Source: UBA4744 sp963717135 (GTDB lineage Bacteria > Actinomycetota > Acidimicrobiia > Spongiisociales > UBA4744). Taken from it: a stretch of DNA of 64,000 nt. The stretch lies in the NCBI GenBank assembly GCA_963717135.1, contig CAVQVN010000002.1, positions 288,554-352,553 on the forward strand, read 5' to 3'. Each line of letters opens with the position of its first letter. The stretch's first letter is position 1. The notes beneath the pieces are model-generated. The model was given only the letters and a program-made list of their open reading frames with translations, was not told the DNA's origin and ran no database searches. Positions 1 through 7,965 of the stretch are shown here, piece after piece. The position numbers and the translations under genes were made by a program.

Positions 1-610
1 CCAACCCGGTGCGAGCATCGAGCCGCACGTGATCGCCGGCCCGGATCGGTTCCATCATCATCGGATCGGACAACTCGACTACTCGCTCTTCGTCGGCGTG
101 AGCAAGAACCAAGAGACGGCCGTCTCCGATGTTCTCCTTCACAGCGACCACCTCACCGCTTGATTCGAACAGGCGAACATCGATCACGTTCATCGATTCG
201 TTGAGCAGGATCTCCTGACCGACCTGCAGCTTCTTGACTTCAATGCTCGGTTGTGCGTTAACCCGAAGCTTGCGGCCTGCCACCATCACGTCGACGGTCC
301 CATCTTCGTTGACACCAACCACCGCCCCGAAAGCGTTGGGCGGCGCCGAGAGCTTTTCAACCTCTTCGCGAAGCACGGTCAGTTGCTGGCGTGCCTCTTC
401 GAGCACAGCAGAAAGCTTGTCGTTCTGCGCGACGGCTTGGGCCAACCGGCCTTTCGTTTCCGTCAAACGTTCCTCCAGGATCCGCATCCTGGCGGGAGCG
501 TCCTGAAGTCGGCGTCGCAATACGACCAACTGCTCTTCAAGCGAGCGGGTGGTCGCGCGCAACGCGGCGATCTGTTCGGACTGATCGGCTTCTTGTTTCT
601 CAGAGCTCAT
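1..610 (-). CDS. arc: Proteasomal ATPase ARC/Mpa, N-terminal part (cut by window edge)
   Basis: This is the N-terminal third of the AAA ATPase that forms rings on the actinobacterial proteasome and unfolds pupylated proteins. Reading left from ATG at 610, the first ~75 residues are charged and heptad-like (coiled coil). A beta-rich region with VVGVNEDGTVDVMVAGRK follows, typical of the OB domains between the coiled coil and the AAA module. The AAA motor lies outside the window. A GAGGTG Shine-Dalgarno element lies just upstream of the ATG. The neighbours (ferredoxin, trmI) match the usual actinobacterial proteasome surroundings. The identification rests on the domain pattern and context, since no Walker motif is visible. 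Confidence 0.85.
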   Translation of the reverse strand, partial: MSSEKQEADQSEQIAALRATTRSLEEQLVVLRRRLQDAPARMRILEERLTETKGRLAQAVAQNDKLSAVLEEARQQLTVLREEVEKLSAPPNAFGAVVGVNEDGTVDVMVAGRKLRVNAQPSIEVKKLQVGQEILLNESMNVIDVRLFESSGEVVAVKENIGDGRLLVLAHADEERVVELSDPMMMEPIRAGDHVRLDARTGL

Positions 611-741
611 GAACACCTCGAAGGCAGCGATTTCAGTATACGAAGCCCACGGAACTTGAAGCGACCGGTGGGGAATCGCAAGATTCTCCAACCTGTCGCT
701 AACATTCAAGCGCTCGCAATCAATGACCACAGGAGCACACG

Positions 742-987
742 ATGAAGGTTTGGATTGATCAGGATCTCTGCACGGGAGACGGGCTTTGCGAAGAAATCGC
801 TCCCGACGTGTTTGTCATGCTCGACGACGGACTCGCCTACGTGCGCGAGGGCGAAAAGATCTTTGCCGCCGCGGAAGGCAACGAAGAGGGTGCCGCGGGA
901 ACGGCTATGGTTCCCGCCGCCCAGGAAGATCTGGTCATCGAAGCGGCCGAGGAGTGCCCCGGCGAGTGCATTTTCATAGAACCGTAG
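742..987 (+). CDS. Small single-cluster ferredoxin
   Basis: An 81-residue acidic protein with cysteines at 10, 16, 72 and 76 in the pattern C-x5-C ... C-P-x-E-C, as in small bacterial [3Fe-4S] or [4Fe-4S] ferredoxins that serve monooxygenases. It carries electrons in the cytoplasm and its partner cannot be told from the sequence. It diverges from ARC and converges on trmI. A ferredoxin gene in this position is common beside actinobacterial proteasome genes. TtuA-type tRNA thiolases need an Fe-S cluster, so a link to the nearby ttuA is conceivable but only inferred. Confidence 0.85.
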   Translation: MKVWIDQDLCTGDGLCEEIAPDVFVMLDDGLAYVREGEKIFAAAEGNEEGAAGTAMVPAAQEDLVIEAAEECPGECIFIEP

Positions 988-991
988 GGAA

Positions 992-1014
992 GGTTTCAGG
1001 TTTCAGGTTTCAGG
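992..1014. repeat. Three tandem copies of a 7-bp unit (GGTTTCA)
   Basis: GGTTTCA is repeated three times, followed by GG, directly after the ferredoxin stop in the short gap between two convergent genes. It has no hairpin potential and no coding role is apparent. Simple slippage is the most economical origin. Confidence 0.7.
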
Positions 1015-1051
1015 CGTTGCCCAGACGGGACTGACCACTGACGACTCTTCT

Positions 1052-1837
1052 TCAGGCGGGCAAGACTTTCCTGGCAACGGTGACAAAGCCGGTATGGCCA
1101 ATCATTCGATGGTCGGGTCGCACTGATCGCCCGTCGACATTCCACGTTCGCAGAAACGCCTCGAACGACATCAGTTCCACAAAGGCGTCGCTGGCTCTGA
1201 GCGCTTCCACGGTCTGCTGCATCTGCGGCACCGTCGGAACGTAAGCGACGAACACCCCTCCGCCCTGCAGGGATTCGACCGCCGCATCGACGACGTCCCA
1301 AGGTTGCGGCAAGTCCAGCACGATTCGATCGGGTTGTACTTCAGCCACCATGTCCTCGACTTCGCCCACCCGCAGATCCAAATTGGTGGGCAGGTTGCCG
1401 AAGAATCTCTCAATGGCCTGCCGGGCATGCCGGGCGTGGTCCTCCCGACGCTCGACGCTCACCACTGTGCCATCCGGACCGACCGCCCGCACCAGTGCCA
1501 TGGTCAGCGCTCCGGACCCGGTGCCGGCTTCCAGGACCCGCGATCCGGGGGAGATGTCCCCGTAGATCAGTATTGGTCCGATGTCCTTCGGATACACGAC
1601 CTGAGCACCGCGTTTCATCTTGAGGATGTAGTCGAAGAACCGGGGCCGCAACACGATCAGCCGACTCCCTTTTTCGGAAACCACCGAGCTGCCCTCCGGT
1701 ACACCGATGATCTGGTCATGTGGCAAGCGCCCCAGATGCGAGTGGAAATCGGCCCCCTCGGTCAGCCTGATCAGGTAGTACCGGCCTTTGGCGTCGATGA
1801 GGAGACAGTCCTCCCCCGGCCCGAGTGGCTTGCTCAT
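1052..1837 (-). CDS. trmI: tRNA (adenine-58-N1)-methyltransferase TrmI
   Basis: A class I SAM-dependent methyltransferase that makes m1A58 in the T-loop of tRNA. It is a homotetramer in bacteria. The SAM-binding glycine motif (VLEAGTGSGALT) lies near residue 105 after the small beta-rich N-terminal domain, followed by VVSVERRED and the motif region DRIVLDLPQPW. I place the start at ATG 1837 (261 residues), which overlaps the TGA of ttuA as ATGA and so implies translational coupling. An upstream in-frame start would overlap ttuA by about 60 nt. It is normal for this gene to lie next to ARC in actinobacteria. Confidence 0.93.
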   Translation of the reverse strand: MSKPLGPGEDCLLIDAKGRYYLIRLTEGADFHSHLGRLPHDQIIGVPEGSSVVSEKGSRLIVLRPRFFDYILKMKRGAQVVYPKDIGPILIYGDISPGSRVLEAGTGSGALTMALVRAVGPDGTVVSVERREDHARHARQAIERFFGNLPTNLDLRVGEVEDMVAEVQPDRIVLDLPQPWDVVDAAVESLQGGGVFVAYVPTVPQMQQTVEALRASDAFVELMSFEAFLRTWNVDGRSVRPDHRMIGHTGFVTVARKVLPA

Positions 1838-2742
1838 TGCTCTCGCTCTCCTGGCGGCGCGATCGCCCGGGCCCGCACCCGGCAGAAGGCGCATATGTCT
1901 CCGGTGGTGGGGCTCCCACAGGACTGACAGGAACCCAGTTCCGGCTTCTCGCCCATCCCGAAATGCTCGGCGCCACGTTCAAAGAAACCGAAGAGGAACC
2001 GGCTCTTGATTCCCGGCGATTGTTGCTCGAGCACATTCATTCGCTCTTTGAGACGATTGACCGTATTCCCGGCCACCATCGGACATTCGTCGATCTCGTA
2101 TTCGATCCCCCGAAGGACCGCATAGGCGGCGGTTTCGCGCTCCGTCAACCTGATCAGCGGTTTGACCTTACGGGCCAGGCCCTCACCGGCGGCCAAGACG
2201 GGCGCCTGACGGCCCAGATACTCCGTGTTCCAATTGAGAACGTTGCCGAGCAGGGTGGCCGCCTCATCGTCGAGATTGTGGCCCATGACCAATACGTCAT
2301 AACCGGTAGCGGCATCGTTCAGCAGGTACCGCTTGGCAAGCCCGCATACCGAGCACGAGTTCCGGCCTTGGGTCGCCGCCGCCTGAGGGATCGAGAAACC
2401 ATAGGCGGAAGGAAGATCGATCACCCGGAGTGCCAACCGGCGCGTGGCGGCAAACTCCTCGGTCAGCTTCATACTCTCGGAGCTGTAATCCCCGATACCG
2501 AGATGGAGATACACCCCGTCCACTTCGTAGCCAAGCTCGGTCAGAATGTCCCACAGGCCGAGGCTGTCTTTGCCACCCGAAACGCCGAGCAGCAAGCGAT
2601 CCCCCGGTTCGAACATCCGGAAGTCGTGGATCGTCCGAGCCACCTGTCTTTGCACATGATCGATGAAATGACCGGAACAGAAGGCGGCGTTGTGGCGCCG
2701 GACCTCCACCGCGGCACGTTGCTTGCATACACGGCAATTCAC
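1834..2742 (-). CDS. ttuA: TtuA-type PP-loop tRNA thiolation enzyme
   Basis: An ATP-pyrophosphatase family tRNA sulfurtransferase. The PP-loop SGGKDS lies near residue 55. A CxxC pair opens the protein (CRVCK), two more occur at the C-terminus (CQSCG, CAFCR), and internal cysteines occur in CSVCG. This is the zinc-ribbon and Fe-S layout of TtuA, which 2-thiolates U54 of tRNA in Thermus using the ubiquitin-like donor TtuB. The start is GTG at 2742, two bases after the ttuB stop. It runs into trmI through an ATGA overlap. TtcA, which thiolates C32, is a related alternative, but the adjacent ThiS-like gene and the zinc ribbons favour TtuA. Confidence 0.85.
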   Translation of the reverse strand: MNCRVCKQRAAVEVRRHNAAFCSGHFIDHVQRQVARTIHDFRMFEPGDRLLLGVSGGKDSLGLWDILTELGYEVDGVYLHLGIGDYSSESMKLTEEFAATRRLALRVIDLPSAYGFSIPQAAATQGRNSCSVCGLAKRYLLNDAATGYDVLVMGHNLDDEAATLLGNVLNWNTEYLGRQAPVLAAGEGLARKVKPLIRLTERETAAYAVLRGIEYEIDECPMVAGNTVNRLKERMNVLEQQSPGIKSRFLFGFFERGAEHFGMGEKPELGSCQSCGSPTTGDICAFCRVRARAIAPPGEREQ

Positions 2743-2745
2743 GGG

Positions 2746-2943
2746 TTATGCCCCGCCGGATATCACCGGGCGTAATTCGATCGTGTCATCGGGATTCACC
2801 GGATCGCTGCGGGTGAGCAGGTCGCTGCCCCTGATGACCAGGACGGACTCAGAAACGATATCCATTTGTTCGAGGAGTTCCCGGACGCTGCCCGGGCCTT
2901 CCACGATCACTTCTCGTTTCGGATGCCGGAGGATGACCTTCAT
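2746..2943 (-). CDS. ttuB: ThiS/MoaD-like sulfur carrier TtuB
   Basis: A 65-residue beta-grasp protein (MKVILRHPKREVIVEGPGSV...) of the size and pattern of ubiquitin-like sulfur carriers. It should be adenylated and thiocarboxylated at its C-terminal Gly-Gly and pass sulfur to TtuA. The protein ends ISGGA, with one alanine beyond the diglycine before the TAA. The usual form ends exactly at GG, so trimming would be needed or the family here differs. It is encoded directly before ttuA. Confidence 0.82.
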   Translation of the reverse strand: MKVILRHPKREVIVEGPGSVRELLEQMDIVSESVLVIRGSDLLTRSDPVNPDDTIELRPVISGGA

Positions 2944-3038
2944 GAGAACAGAAGTGCCCCAAAACTGATTACCAGCGTGAGCACCATGGCAATAACAATC
3001 AACCAGACCACGATCCTCCGGAAGTTGTCGTTTCGCAT
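2940..3038 (-). CDS. 32-residue single-span membrane micropeptide
   Basis: The reading frame from ATG 3038 gives a basic N-terminus (MRNDNFRRI) followed by one long hydrophobic span ending in LLFS. Its TGA overlaps the ttuB ATG as ATGA. The length, charge layout and exact start-stop overlap with the next gene argue that it is translated. In size and form it recalls Prli42-type stress micropeptides of Firmicutes, but I cannot establish homology. It would lead the ttuB-ttuA-trmI operon. Confidence 0.6.
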   Translation of the reverse strand: MRNDNFRRIVVWLIVIAMVLTLVISFGALLFS

Positions 3039-3102
3039 GATCCAGGACTCTAGGTGCTGTGACTCACAAGTACCTACCCGGGAGCCGTGTATCCTCAACT
3101 GC

Positions 3103-3309
3103 ATGAACCTTCTTCAGCGTGGGCTGGCCAATAGCTTCCGCGGGCTCCGCACCGGGGACGTGAACCTCATAGCGCTGGGGGCGGCCATGCTCTTCGTTGC
3201 CTGGTTTCGTTCGACCAAACCCTCCAAGACCCGTGTGTACAAGAAGAGATTGCGGCCGGGCGAGGCTGTCACGATCCGGTTCGCTCCGCCGGCAACCAAG
3301 ACCGACTGA
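3103..3309 (+). CDS. Small membrane protein, 68 residues
   Basis: Unrecognised. The start at ATG 3103 gives an N-terminal amphipathic stretch, one hydrophobic segment (NLIALGAAMLFVAWF) near residues 21-35, and a basic tail rich in K and R. It diverges from the micropeptide-ttuB operon and converges on the two small membrane genes to its right. The composition is that of a single-pass cytoplasmic-membrane protein. Confidence 0.6.
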   Translation: MNLLQRGLANSFRGLRTGDVNLIALGAAMLFVAWFRSTKPSKTRVYKKRLRPGEAVTIRFAPPATKTD

Positions 3310-3318
3310 CGAGGTCCG

Positions 3319-3510
3319 CTAAGCCTTGAAGACCTCGATGTAGGCGGCGCCTTTCTTGCCGCGTCGCCGGCCGAGGAGGAACGCCACGGCGATGATGACC
3401 ACCACGGCCACCGCCACCAGAACCGCTTTCTCCTGAGCGTTCTCTTTGGTCTCGACGAGTGCTTGTTCGATCTCCCGAGCCTTGGCTTCGATCTCTGCTC
3501 GTTCCACCAT
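3319..3510 (-). CDS. Small membrane protein, 63 residues
   Basis: The N-terminal half is an acidic amphipathic helix (VERAEIEAKAREIEQAL). One transmembrane span (VLVAVAVVVIIAVAFLLG) and a basic RRRGKKG stop-transfer follow. ATG 3510 overlaps the TGA of the upstream gene as ATGA, so the two are probably co-translated. This arrangement is common for small partners of phage-holin-like (DUF1469-type) membrane proteins in actinobacteria. The function is unknown. Confidence 0.75.
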   Translation of the reverse strand: MVERAEIEAKAREIEQALVETKENAQEKAVLVAVAVVVIIAVAFLLGRRRGKKGAAYIEVFKA

Positions 3511-3803
3511 CAGCGGGTTGCCCTCCAAACGATGATGCCGGCCACACCGGCGGAAACCAGCGCCGAAGAAAACAGCGCCAGCGCGGTCCACAATCCGCCC
3601 TCGGGAAAGACCTCGATCAAGAAACGCATCCCGGCCGTTGCCAGAAGAATGACCCCAATGGCGATCAACACCCCGGCTCCCACGCTCAAACCGGCAACTT
3701 TGCCGAGTCGTTTGGCGGGTTCGAGGGTCTCCTGACGAAGGTACTCCTTCGACAGCTGGATGAGTTCTCCAGCCATCTGGGGCAGTTCATTCATATTGCT
3801 CAC
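3510..3803 (-). CDS. Phage-holin-superfamily-like membrane protein
   Basis: About 97 residues from GTG 3803, chosen because GAGGAAG lies eight bases upstream. ATG 3794 is the alternative. An amphipathic helix (LIQLSKEYLRQE) is followed by two hydrophobic spans separated by a short polar turn (FPEGG), the layout of the actinobacterial putative holin/DUF1469 membrane family. These are not usually phage genes and probably act in envelope physiology. It is coupled to the downstream 63-residue protein. Confidence 0.7.
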   Translation of the reverse strand: MSNMNELPQMAGELIQLSKEYLRQETLEPAKRLGKVAGLSVGAGVLIAIGVILLATAGMRFLIEVFPEGGLWTALALFSSALVSAGVAGIIVWRATR

Positions 3804-3886
3804 GTTGCTTGACTTCCTCGATCTGGGCTCTATGAGGCTACCACTCAAAACCGATCCCCCGCGACCGGGAGTAGGGTGTTGGCGCC

Positions 3887-5125
3887 ATGGGACAACGCGG
3901 TAAACACCGGGAAGCCGGCCTGGAGAACGGGTTCACAGCACTGTGGATCGGTCAGACCGTGTCTCTCTTTGGTGACTACGTCGCCTATCTGACCATCCCC
4001 CTGTTCCTGAAGGAGCTGACGGAAAGAGCGTTCGACTTCGGATTGATATCGGCTGCCGAGAACATCCCCACCCTGCTTTTCGGGTTTCTCGGCGGAGTTC
4101 TCCTCGATCGATTTCGAATACGACCCATCCTGATCATCGGAGACCTCCTGCGGGCTTCCGCCTTCATCCTCCTTGCGGTTTTCTCGACAAAAGCCGGGTT
4201 CCAGACCTGGATGCTTCTCCCGTTCTCGTTTCTCGTTGGGAGCCTGGCGGCCAGCTTCAATGCAGGACTTCAAGCCTTCCTTCCGGCGGTCGTCGCACCC
4301 CGTCTGCTGGCTACCGCCAACAGCCGCCTATCACTCTCCCAACAGCTGGCTTTCCTTCTTGGCCCGCTCACCGGCGGTTTGCTAGTTGCTTCATTCGGTT
4401 TTCCCGCCGCCTTCACCTTCAACGCTCTCACCTTCATCGTCTCGGCCGTTTCCTTCTTCTACATTCGCGGTCCGGTAGATCGCCGGCTGCCCACCGAGAG
4501 ACGGCTCTGGCTCGAGGTACGGGAAGGCTGGCTGCATCTCTGGCGAGACACCCGGATTCGCTTGACAACGCTGGCCGGATCGATCGGCAATTTTGTCACC
4601 GGATTTCTCGAAGCCGCCCTGGTTTTGATCGGAGCCCAGATCCTCGGTACCGACGATCCCGCTCGGCTTGGGTTGTTCGTCGTTGGAATGGGAATCGGCG
4701 GTCTGATCGGCGCCTTCACGGCGGCGGCGGTAATCCGGATCATCGGGATCGGTAGAGCCTTCATCGCGGGACTGACGCTGTTCGGCACTTCGCTTTTCTC
4801 GGTGACCTTCGCTACCGGCATGCTCACCGTGACGACCATTCTGGTGGTCGCCTTCATGGGTCTCGTGTGGGCGAACGTGTCGATGACCACGATGCGACAG
4901 CTGTACACACCCGATCACCTGCTCGGACGGGTGACCGCCACGGCTCGGGCCATCGCCTGGGGAACCCTGCCGGTTGGAGCTCTCTTCGGAACTGCCCTGG
5001 CCGACCGAATCGGGTTGCTGACCATCGTCAGGGTGGGACCCGTCTTCATTGTTGCGTTCGCGCTCTTCCTGATCTCGACGGCTGTCTGGAATGCCAAAAA
5101 CGTCAAGGATCAGGTCCCGGAGTAG
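3887..5125 (+). CDS. Major facilitator superfamily exporter (EntS-like group)
   Basis: 412 residues with about twelve hydrophobic segments. The N-terminal half has the MFS loop 2-3 pattern GGVLLDRFRIRPILIIGD, and the layout ALWIGQTVSLFGDYVAYLTIP matches the MFS_3 group that includes enterobactin and macrolide exporters. It probably exports a small molecule by proton antiport, with the substrate unknown. Its last 23 bases overlap the end of the convergent gene on the other strand. Confidence 0.85.
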   Translation: MGQRGKHREAGLENGFTALWIGQTVSLFGDYVAYLTIPLFLKELTERAFDFGLISAAENIPTLLFGFLGGVLLDRFRIRPILIIGDLLRASAFILLAVFSTKAGFQTWMLLPFSFLVGSLAASFNAGLQAFLPAVVAPRLLATANSRLSLSQQLAFLLGPLTGGLLVASFGFPAAFTFNALTFIVSAVSFFYIRGPVDRRLPTERRLWLEVREGWLHLWRDTRIRLTTLAGSIGNFVTGFLEAALVLIGAQILGTDDPARLGLFVVGMGIGGLIGAFTAAAVIRIIGIGRAFIAGLTLFGTSLFSVTFATGMLTVTTILVVAFMGLVWANVSMTTMRQLYTPDHLLGRVTATARAIAWGTLPVGALFGTALADRIGLLTIVRVGPVFIVAFALFLISTAVWNAKNVKDQVPE

Positions 5126-5525
5126 GTCGCCACAAACGTCCCTCGGGCTCCGACCGGCGCCTCCACCAGAGCGGCTCGGGGAAGGGTCGCAACACATCGG
5201 AAAGCGGTATCCGGCGATACGGACCCCGCACCCATCCGTGGACGCCCAGAGCGAGCAAAGGCAACGAGAACACAATGATGTTCAGGGGCCGGGTACGGGC
5301 CTTACGAACACATTGTTCCTGGATCCAGGGCGTGTGGATCTCCTCGCCGAACTCCCCGTTCACCAGAATCGAGAACGGCTCCCCACAATCCACGTAGACC
5401 TTGGCCACTTCCCCCTGTGAGCGCACCCAACCGGTCTGATATCGGAGCGGCCAGATCAGGAAGAGAGCGGCTAGTGCCGCACCCAGCAGAATTGCAGCCA
5501 GACCGCCCCGTCGGTACACACACAA
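5103..5525 (-). CDS. Membrane protein of unknown function, 140 residues
   Basis: Two hydrophobic segments (residues ~9-26 and ~82-95) flank an extracytoplasmic loop with two cysteines (VDCGEPF and QEQCVRK), which could form a disulfide. The start is TTG 5525, or GTG two codons later. I do not recognise the family. It overlaps the MFS gene tail-to-tail by 23 bases, and codon usage supports this strand. Confidence 0.6.
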   Translation of the reverse strand: MCVYRRGGLAAILLGAALAALFLIWPLRYQTGWVRSQGEVAKVYVDCGEPFSILVNGEFGEEIHTPWIQEQCVRKARTRPLNIIVFSLPLLALGVHGWVRGPYRRIPLSDVLRPFPEPLWWRRRSEPEGRLWRPTPGPDP

Positions 5526-5551
5526 ACGTTACCGGTGTGCGGATCGGTGAG

Positions 5552-7012
5552 CTATCCGACCGGGAGATCGGCAGGTTCCTCGAGAACCTCCCAGATTCCG
5601 GTCCGTAAGAACTCATCGATCGAGGCGGCCGCGGTTCTTCCCGCCCCCATGGCCAGAATCACCGTCGCCCCGCCGGTCACGATGTCGCCTCCCGCGAACA
5701 CGCCGACCTTGGTAGTCCGTCCCGTGGTCTCGTCGGTCACGAGCGTTCCCCAGCGGGTCTGATCGAGATCCGGGGTCGTCTTGGGGAGCAATGGGTTCGG
5801 ACTGTTTCCGATGGCCACGACGGCCACGTCGATCTTCTCTTCCCACTCGCTGCCCGGAACTGGAATTGGGCGTCGCCGGCCGCCCTCATCGGGTTCACCA
5901 AGCTCCATCCGCTGCAAGCGAACCGATTGCAGGAAGCCCTCGGCATCACCGGCAAACTCGACCGGCGTCGCCAGCATGTCGAACCGAACACCTTCCTGAC
6001 GGGCATGATGAACTTCTTCTCGGCGAGCCGGCATCTCTTCTTCCGACCGCCGGTAGATGATCGACGCCTGGGCGGCCCCCAATCGCACCGAAGTCCGAAC
6101 CGCGTCCATTGCCGTGTTACCGCCGCCAAACACCGCGACATTCCGACCCCGCAGGTCGAGCAGCGGAGTGTCGGAATCGGGCAGGTAGGCCTTCATCAGG
6201 TTGACCCGCGTGAGGAACTCGTTGGCGGAATAGACCCCGATCAGATTCTCGCCGGGGATCCGGGGAAACCTCGGCAGGCCGGCTCCCACTCCGAGGAACA
6301 CTGCGTCAAAACCCTCCTCCTCGAGAAGGTTGTCGATCGAGTCCATCATCCCGATGACGGCGTTGGTCACGAACTCCACACCCATCAGCTCGAGCTGAGC
6401 GATTTCCTTCCGGACGATCTCCTTGGGCAGGCGGAATTCGGGAATGCCGTAGACGAGCACGCCGCCCAATTCGTGGAGTGCCTCGAAGACTGTGACCTCG
6501 TGGCCCAGCCGGGCCAGATCGGTCGCGCAGGCCAGGCCGGCGGGTCCGCTCCCAACTACCGCAACCCGCTTGCCGGTACGCCGGGCAGGCGGCGACACAG
6601 TCATGAGATCGTTTTCGCGTTCGTAGTCGGCGACAAAGCGTTCCAGGGCACCGATGGCGATCGCTTTGCCCTTGCGATCGAGCACGCAGGCGCCTTCGCA
6701 CTGGTTTTCCTGCGGGCAGACCCTACCGCAGATCGCCGGAAGCGAATTGTCCTGTTTGATCACTTTGGCTGCTTGATCGAACTGTCCTTCGGCAAGCAAG
6801 TCGATGAAATCGGTGATCTGGATGTTGACCGGACATCCAGCAATGCAGGCGGGGCGCTTGCACATCAAACACCGCCGGGCCTCCTCGATGGCGAGGTCGG
6901 GAGTCAGTCCGAGATTGACCTCCGTGAACGTCCGGCGCCGCGCCTCAGCATCCTGCTCGGGCATGGCCACCCGCTCCATCTGCATGCGCTGTCGGCCGGT
7001 CAGTTCGTTCAC
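5552..7012 (-). CDS. nfnB: NfnB/GltD-type NADPH-dependent oxidoreductase large subunit
   Basis: 486 residues from GTG 7012, which overlaps the TGA of nfnA as GTGA. The N-terminal double cluster domain has the spacing seen in GltD/NfnB (CLMCKRPACIAGCP, then CGRVCPQENQCEGAC). An FAD Rossmann fold (VAVVGSGPAGL) and an NADP site (VAVFGGGNTAMDA) follow. Next to an NfnA-type partner it should form NADH-dependent reduced ferredoxin:NADP oxidoreductase, which bifurcates electrons. Without that neighbour GltD (glutamate synthase small subunit) would be the default call, but no gltB is nearby. Confidence 0.85.
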   Translation of the reverse strand: MNELTGRQRMQMERVAMPEQDAEARRRTFTEVNLGLTPDLAIEEARRCLMCKRPACIAGCPVNIQITDFIDLLAEGQFDQAAKVIKQDNSLPAICGRVCPQENQCEGACVLDRKGKAIAIGALERFVADYERENDLMTVSPPARRTGKRVAVVGSGPAGLACATDLARLGHEVTVFEALHELGGVLVYGIPEFRLPKEIVRKEIAQLELMGVEFVTNAVIGMMDSIDNLLEEEGFDAVFLGVGAGLPRFPRIPGENLIGVYSANEFLTRVNLMKAYLPDSDTPLLDLRGRNVAVFGGGNTAMDAVRTSVRLGAAQASIIYRRSEEEMPARREEVHHARQEGVRFDMLATPVEFAGDAEGFLQSVRLQRMELGEPDEGGRRRPIPVPGSEWEEKIDVAVVAIGNSPNPLLPKTTPDLDQTRWGTLVTDETTGRTTKVGVFAGGDIVTGGATVILAMGAGRTAAASIDEFLRTGIWEVLEEPADLPVG

Positions 7013-7860
7013 GATGAAACTCCGGCTACATGACCGTGAATCGCGTTCCATTCTTCCAGGCTGCGTTCCTCGAAAGCCCGATAGGCCCGATTCCGCCGAT
7101 TCAGGAGTTCGAAATCAACCAGATGCGCATCAAACTCCGGACCGTCCACGCAGGCGAATTTCATTTCACCAGCCACTTCTACCCGGCAACCCCCGCACAT
7201 GCCGGTGCCGTCGACCATGATCGGATTGAGACTCACTACCGTCTCGATCTGGTGTGGTCGCGTAAGGTCGGCGACCGCTTTCATCATCGGGATGGGGCCG
7301 ATGGCGAGCACCAGATTGATCGGAGGCCCAGAATCGATGAGATCCGCGAGTTTGCCCGTCACGAAACCGTGGTACCCGTAGGAACCGTCGTCGGTGGTTG
7401 GGAAAACCTCATCCACGACCGCTCTCATCTCTTCTTCGAGGATGACGTACTCGCGGCTTCGGCCTCCGATGATGGCCACGACCCGGTTCCCGGCTTGTTT
7501 CAAGGCGGCCGCGGTCGGATAGGCGATCGCCGTTCCCACGCCGCCCCCGATAGCGACCACGTTCCCATAGTTCTCGATCCGGGAGGGCATCCCCAGAGGT
7601 CCCGCCACATCCGGAATGTGGTCGCCTTCGACCGCGGTGTTCAACTGGCGAGTGGTCTTGCCGACCCCCTGGCAGATGAGGGCAATCCATCCCTCCCCGG
7701 GGTCGGCATCGGCGATGGTGAGGGGTATCCGCTCTCCGTTCGACGTCGCCCGAACAATGACAAACTGACCGGGTTTCCTGCGCAGAGCGATCTTGGGCGC
7801 CTGCACTCTGAGATACCGGATATCGGGCGCCAGATTCCGTGCTTCGAGAACCTCGAACAT
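7009..7860 (-). CDS. nfnA: NfnA-type ferredoxin:NADP oxidoreductase small subunit
   Basis: 283 residues. An FAD-binding beta barrel with RIPLTIAD is followed by an NAD-binding lobe starting AIGGGVGTAIAYP. The C-terminal cysteine cluster DGTGMCGGCRVEV ... FACVDGPEFD binds [2Fe-2S], as in NfnA, sulfide dehydrogenase beta and dihydroorotate dehydrogenase electron-transfer subunits. It is translationally coupled to nfnB. The PyrK alternative is unlikely given the partner. The 105-bp upstream gap contains short palindromes but no operator I can name. Confidence 0.87.
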   Translation of the reverse strand: MFEVLEARNLAPDIRYLRVQAPKIALRRKPGQFVIVRATSNGERIPLTIADADPGEGWIALICQGVGKTTRQLNTAVEGDHIPDVAGPLGMPSRIENYGNVVAIGGGVGTAIAYPTAAALKQAGNRVVAIIGGRSREYVILEEEMRAVVDEVFPTTDDGSYGYHGFVTGKLADLIDSGPPINLVLAIGPIPMMKAVADLTRPHQIETVVSLNPIMVDGTGMCGGCRVEVAGEMKFACVDGPEFDAHLVDFELLNRRNRAYRAFEERSLEEWNAIHGHVAGVSS

Positions 7861-7965
7861 ACCCCGTCCAATCAGCTCGTGCCGTCCTTACTAGTTTCCT
7901 CCACCCGGAGGTCGTTTTGACAGGGACTTAGTACCCCAGTACGAGGGTCTGCGGACCCGATGCGG

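Noticed and set aside
992..1014. Telomere-like GGTTTCA repeats as a replication or end signal
   Set aside because: Only three copies in a convergent gap. Slippage is enough to explain it.
1304..2775. Long plus-strand frames across trmI and ttuA
   Set aside because: They are shadows of clear minus-strand genes in GC-rich DNA, without domain patterns.
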